A stretch of 46,600 nucleotides of DNA from Candidatus Dormiibacterota bacterium. Its GTDB lineage: Bacteria; Chloroflexota; Dormibacteria; Aeolococcales; Bog-877. Positions 44,124 to 46,600 of this stretch are shown piece after piece. Within the stretch, counting starts at the first letter, position 1. Every line of letters starts with the position of its first letter. Made by a program: the position numbers and the translations under genes. The notes beneath the pieces are model-generated. The model did no database searches. It was not told the DNA's origin and was given only the letters and a program-made list of their open reading frames with translations. The DNA is taken from contig DAHVDN010000024.1 of assembly GCA_027313505.1 (NCBI GenBank), positions 1 through 46,600 of the forward strand, given 5' to 3'.

Positions 44124-45023
44124 TGAACCGCCCCGGGTTTTGTAGAGACTCGGGTTAGTGTGAAACAACCAGCTGAGCTTGGGCCTCCTCATGGAAATCG
44201 GCAGCTTCGAACTCTGCGGGGGGCGCCATGCCCAGCTCCCCGTCGAGCCGGCGTTGGTTGAACCAGTCGACGTAGTCGAGGGCGGCGTGTTCGATATCCT
44301 CGAGCCCGCACCAGGGGCCGGCCTTGCGGATTTGCTTGGTCTTGTAGACAGCGTTGAAGGATTCGGCCAGAGCATCCTCGTAACTGGCACCTTTGGAAGC
44401 AACCGGGCCACCGCACCCGCCTCGGCCAGTCGCTCGGTGTGGCGCACAGCCAGGTACTGGACAACCCGGTCGGAGTGGTGGACCAGGCCCTGCAGTTGCT
44501 GGGCCTTGCGGCCCCAGACGGCAATCTCCAGAGCGTCCAAGGCGAGCTCGGTGCGCAGAGATTGGGATGCCTGCCAGCCCACCACGAACCGTGAGAACAC
44601 GTCAATGATGAAGGCGACGCGGATCCAGCAAGCGTCGGTCTTCACACAGGTCAGGTCGGCCACCCAGAGCCGGTTGGGAGCAACCGCCACCAAGTGCCGC
44701 TCCACCAGATCCGCCTGCCGGTCAACCCCGGCTGCGGCCAGCGTGGTCCGGGGCGCTTTGCCCCGTACCGCTCCCCACGAGCCCAGATCCCGCATCAGCC
44801 GCTCCACGGTGCAGCGGGCCACCTGGAAGCCCTCGCGTCGCAGCCAGGCCCACACCTTGTCTGCCCCGTAGACCCGGAAGTCTCCCTCCCCCTAGACCCG
44901 CTGGATCTGCGGCTTTAGCTCCTAGTCCCGGAGCTCCCGGGCCGAAGCCGGCCGGCTGTTGGGGGCGTAGTTGGTGGCCAGCGCGAACTGCAGCACTCGG
45001 CAGATCGGCGATGAACTTCGCGG
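44124..45023 (-). mobile_element. IS3-family insertion sequence remnant
   Basis: The element end is marked by the inverted repeat TGAACCGCCCCGGGTTTTGT (from 44124), a form frequent in IS3-family elements, 31 bp outside the transposase stop. The other end and all of orfA are missing because the IS21-like remnant begins at 45024. The transposase gene is disrupted, so the element cannot move by itself. Confidence 0.8.
44155..45006 (-). pseudogene. IS3-family transposase OrfB, disrupted
   Basis: Reading leftward from 45006: ICRVLQFALATNYAPNSRPA, a helical OrfB N-terminus, then TAG at 44924-44922 and again TAG at 44894-44892, where GAG/GAA and TGG codons are expected. The catalytic domain follows: LWVADLTCVKTDACWIRVAF (first Asp) and the HSDRVVQYLA region, where HSDRGxQY is usual. 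Near 44403-44411 the frame is lost; the continuation SKGASYEDALAESFNAVYK with the catalytic Glu and YVDWFNQRRL is in another frame, ending at TAA 44155. Two stops and one frameshift make it a pseudogene. Confidence 0.88.
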
Positions 45024-45024
45024 T

Positions 45025-45117
45025 GTCGGCGGTCAGGTAATGGACCCAGTCGGCGTCAAGTAATGGCCCTCCTTCACGCTCACGGGATAGACCCACTCGC
45101 GGTCGGGCAATGGACCC
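45025..45117 (+). repeat. Three imperfect end repeats of the IS21-like element
   Basis: Copies at 45025-45047, 45049-45070 and 45097-45117 share a core GTCAgGtAATGGaCCC (for example GGTCAGGTAATGGACCC, then GTCAAGTAATGGCCCT, then GGTCGGGCAATGGACCC). Spacing is irregular. Multiple terminal repeats that bind transposase are a hallmark of IS21-family ends. Confidence 0.65.
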
Positions 45118-45190
45118 ACCTTGGAGGTGGGAAGGCTGCCGGTGCCACAGGCGAGAGCAGGCCGAGCCGGAGGCTCCCGAAGGAGAGCCG

Positions 45191-45771
45191 ATGGCGGGCA
45201 GGAGGTTCCTGGTGGCAGCGGTGGTGGACGCGCTGCGGCTTTGGCACGCCGGGCACTCGATCCGGCGACTGGCGAAGAGCGGGGGGATGGGCCGGGTTCG
45301 GCTCCGCGAGGTGATCGCGCGGGTGCAGGAGGCCGGGGTGGTGCCCGGAGACCGGTCCCGCTCGGCAGCTGAGTGGGAGGAACTGGTGGGCGGCTGTTCG
45401 CGGAGCGGGTGGTGGCGAGGACAGGTGGAACGTGGGAGCGGATCGAGCCGTACCACCAAGAGATCTTGGATGGCTTGGAGACCAACACGGTGACCACGGT
45501 GTGGCAGCGGCTGCGGGATGAGCGGGGGCTGGCGGCCAGCGTGGCGAGCTTCCGCCGCTACGTGCGCGAGCGGATTCGGGGGGTGAGGCCGGAGGACGTC
45601 AAGGTCCCCAAGGAGCCTACGGCGCCGGGACAGGTGTCGGATTTGGACTACGGACGGCTGGGGCACTGGGTGGACCCACTGACCGGGCGGGGCCATGTGG
45701 TGGAGGGCTTCGTGATGACGCTCTGCGCGAGCCGGAGGCACTATCTGCGGCCGGCGCTGGCCTGCGACTAA
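45191..45771 (+). pseudogene. IS21-family IstA transposase, frameshifted and truncated
   Basis: ATG 45191 after AGGAGAG opens MAGRRFLVAAVVDALRLWHAGHSIRRLAKSGG, an HTH segment, up to ELVGG. Near 45385-45395 the frame shifts; the continuation ERIEPYHQEILDGLETNTVT, WQRLRDERGLAASVASFRRYV and VSDLDYGRLGHWVDPLTGRG (first catalytic Asp region) runs to TAA 45771. IstA is usually 400-500 aa; about 190 codons remain, lacking the rest of the catalytic domain. Confidence 0.75.
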
Positions 45772-45987
45772 CCTCAATTATTCAGTAGCGCGCTGCATCA
45801 CGGCGTGGTGGCGGTCGGCTGGAAGCATCTCAGCACCCGCGGTCGCACGAGGCCCACAGCAGCATGCCGCAAGTCGTGGCAAGCGTCACAAGTGGGCGGA
45901 GGGGAGTTCCTGACGGCATCCGCGGACCGGCGGGAGACGCGCTCGGATCCGGTGACCTGGCCTTGTCGTCGCAAGCCGCGGGCCGGC
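45772..45987. other. Gap between IS remnants
   Basis: 216 bp without a convincing frame, inverted repeat or RNA fold. Probably leftover sequence between two insertion sequences. Confidence 0.4.
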
Positions 45988-46600
45988 TCAGGGGCTGATG
46001 GGCAAAGTACGCAAGCTCTGGAAAGCGAGTTCCAGATCCCGGGCCCAGGGCCAGCTGGCGTCGAGGCGCAGGAGGGTGCGCCGGCCGGAGTGGACCAGTC
46101 GGCCGGCGACGTGGAGCAACTGGTAGCGGAGGCGCTTGGGCAGGGCCAGCAGGAAGTCGGAGCCGAGGCAGAGCCGCTTGGCCCAGCAGAGCAGGTTCTG
46201 GGCCAGCTGCACCAGGAACAGCCAGGCCTGATTGGCCTGGAAGCTGCGGCAGGGGAAGTTGGCCAGCCCGCAGTCCTTGGCGTCCTTGATCTGGTCCTCC
46301 ACCCGGGCGTGGAGCCGGTGGCGTGCCTCCAGGTATGCGAGGTCGGGATCGGCGGAGTTGGTGATCAGCGCCTGGTGGCGGAGCCCGTGGGGATCGAAGA
46401 GGTTGTAGTTGGCGCCGGAATGAGGCTCTTCCCGGCGGACCAGCACCCGGAACCCACGGGCCACCGGGAGACGTCCAGAAGGGAGGTGATCTCCGCCACC
46501 TCGGCGCCGTCCAAATCCTCCATCTCCTTGGTGATGGCCGGCACCCAGCTCTCGGGAGGTAGCTTGAGGATTGCCTCGCGCACCGCCTCGGTGATGTCGA
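45988..46600 (-). pseudogene. IS1380-family transposase, C-terminal part, frameshifted
   Basis: Enters from the right edge reading leftward: AVREAILKLPPESWVPAITK, then DLDGAEVAEITSLLD. Around 46455-46470 one base is out; the continuation GFRVLVRREEPHSGANYNL, RVEDQIKDAKDCGLANFPC, ANQAWLFLVQLAQNLLCWAK, PKRLRYQLLHVAGRLV and the end LRTLP is in a different frame. These are the conserved C-terminal blocks of IS1380-type DDE transposases, including the Glu of VEDQIKD. The 5' part lies outside the window. Not functional as read. Confidence 0.82.

Larger units (their letters stand above)
45024..45771 (+). mobile_element. IS21-like insertion sequence remnant
   Basis: Begins TGTCGGCGGTCAGG at 45024, carries three related repeats near this end, as IS21-family ends do, and contains the first half of an istA gene on the plus strand. 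The second half of istA, istB and the right end are missing. It abuts the truncated 5' part of the IS3 orfB, so it seems to have inserted into or recombined with that element. Confidence 0.65.

Noticed and set aside
44403-44411. Programmed frameshift in the IS3 transposase
   Set aside because: IS3 programmed frameshifting takes place at the orfA/orfB junction, not within the catalytic domain, and no slippery A-run is present.
44892-44924. In-frame TAG codons in IS3 orfB as possible amber recoding
   Set aside because: The same gene also has a frameshift and the neighbouring transposases are broken too; decay explains it. Many other genes in the window use TAG or other stops normally.
45025-45117. 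Three spaced repeats as a minimal CRISPR array
   Set aside because: Spacing is irregular, copies are imperfect, there are no cas genes, and position at an IS21-like end explains them.

Overview
The window is a high-GC, gene-dense bacterial chromosome segment. Its first half (about 3.0-17.3 kb) carries prmC, sua5, glyA, a tagO/wecA-type transferase, murA and a complete F-type ATP synthase operon. This closely resembles the prmC-sua5-(glyA)-wecA-atp-(murA) neighbourhood known from Actinomycetota. The ATP synthase c subunit also looks actinobacterial, MurA has Asp in place of its catalytic Cys, and no outer-membrane secretin accompanies the pilus genes. A monoderm-like relative of the Actinomycetota/Chloroflexota, possibly Dormibacterota, is the best guess. 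That placement is an inference; no rRNA is present to fix it.

Layout. 1-2945 (-): three TadE/TadG-type pilus genes, the last cut by the left edge. 3047-9084 (+): prmC, sua5, glyA, tagO-like, murA and a degenerate MreB-like protein. 9072-10202 (-): a glycosyltransferase. 10306-17329 (+): atpZ-atpI-atpB-E-F-H-A-G-D-C. 17404-20473 (+): a TagA/WecG transferase, a polyprenyl-phosphate sugar synthase-like GT2 and a polytopic membrane protein. 20526-22045 (+): an exported thioredoxin-fold protein followed by a VKOR, which together look like an oxidative-folding pair. 22247-23845 (-): a second polytopic membrane protein resembling the first. 23984-25045 (+): a cytoplasmic DegS-like histidine kinase. 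25181-33108 (+): the main Flp/Tad pilus operon (flp, cpaB, cpaE with an intact receiver domain, cpaF, tadB, tadC, a DUF192 gene and a second cpaF). 33101-38742 (+): a secreted CAP-domain protein, an ABC ATPase with its FtsX-type permease, and a GT87-like membrane protein. 38752-41436 (+): secA. 41530-43368 (-): a large membrane protein. 43369-46600: an apparently gene-free stretch followed by three decayed insertion sequences (IS3, IS21-like, IS1380).

How the parts fit. The two separated pilus loci share an 18-bp element, GTTACAGGGC(C/G)GTTACAC. It is a direct repeat with 11-bp period placed exactly 21 bp upstream of a -10-like hexamer at both loci, so the two halves of one pilus machine look co-regulated. 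An orphan kinase lies next to the main locus, and the CpaE protein has a receiver domain with all acidic residues intact, which suggests phospho-control of pilus assembly. The VKOR/thioredoxin pair may oxidise exported proteins such as the 18-cysteine TadG-like protein. The tagO/tagA-type genes, GT2, GT4 and GT87-like genes point to cell-surface polymer synthesis. Start codons are often GTG or TTG, many genes overlap by ATGA or TGATG, and at least one transcript (TagA/WecG) looks leaderless.
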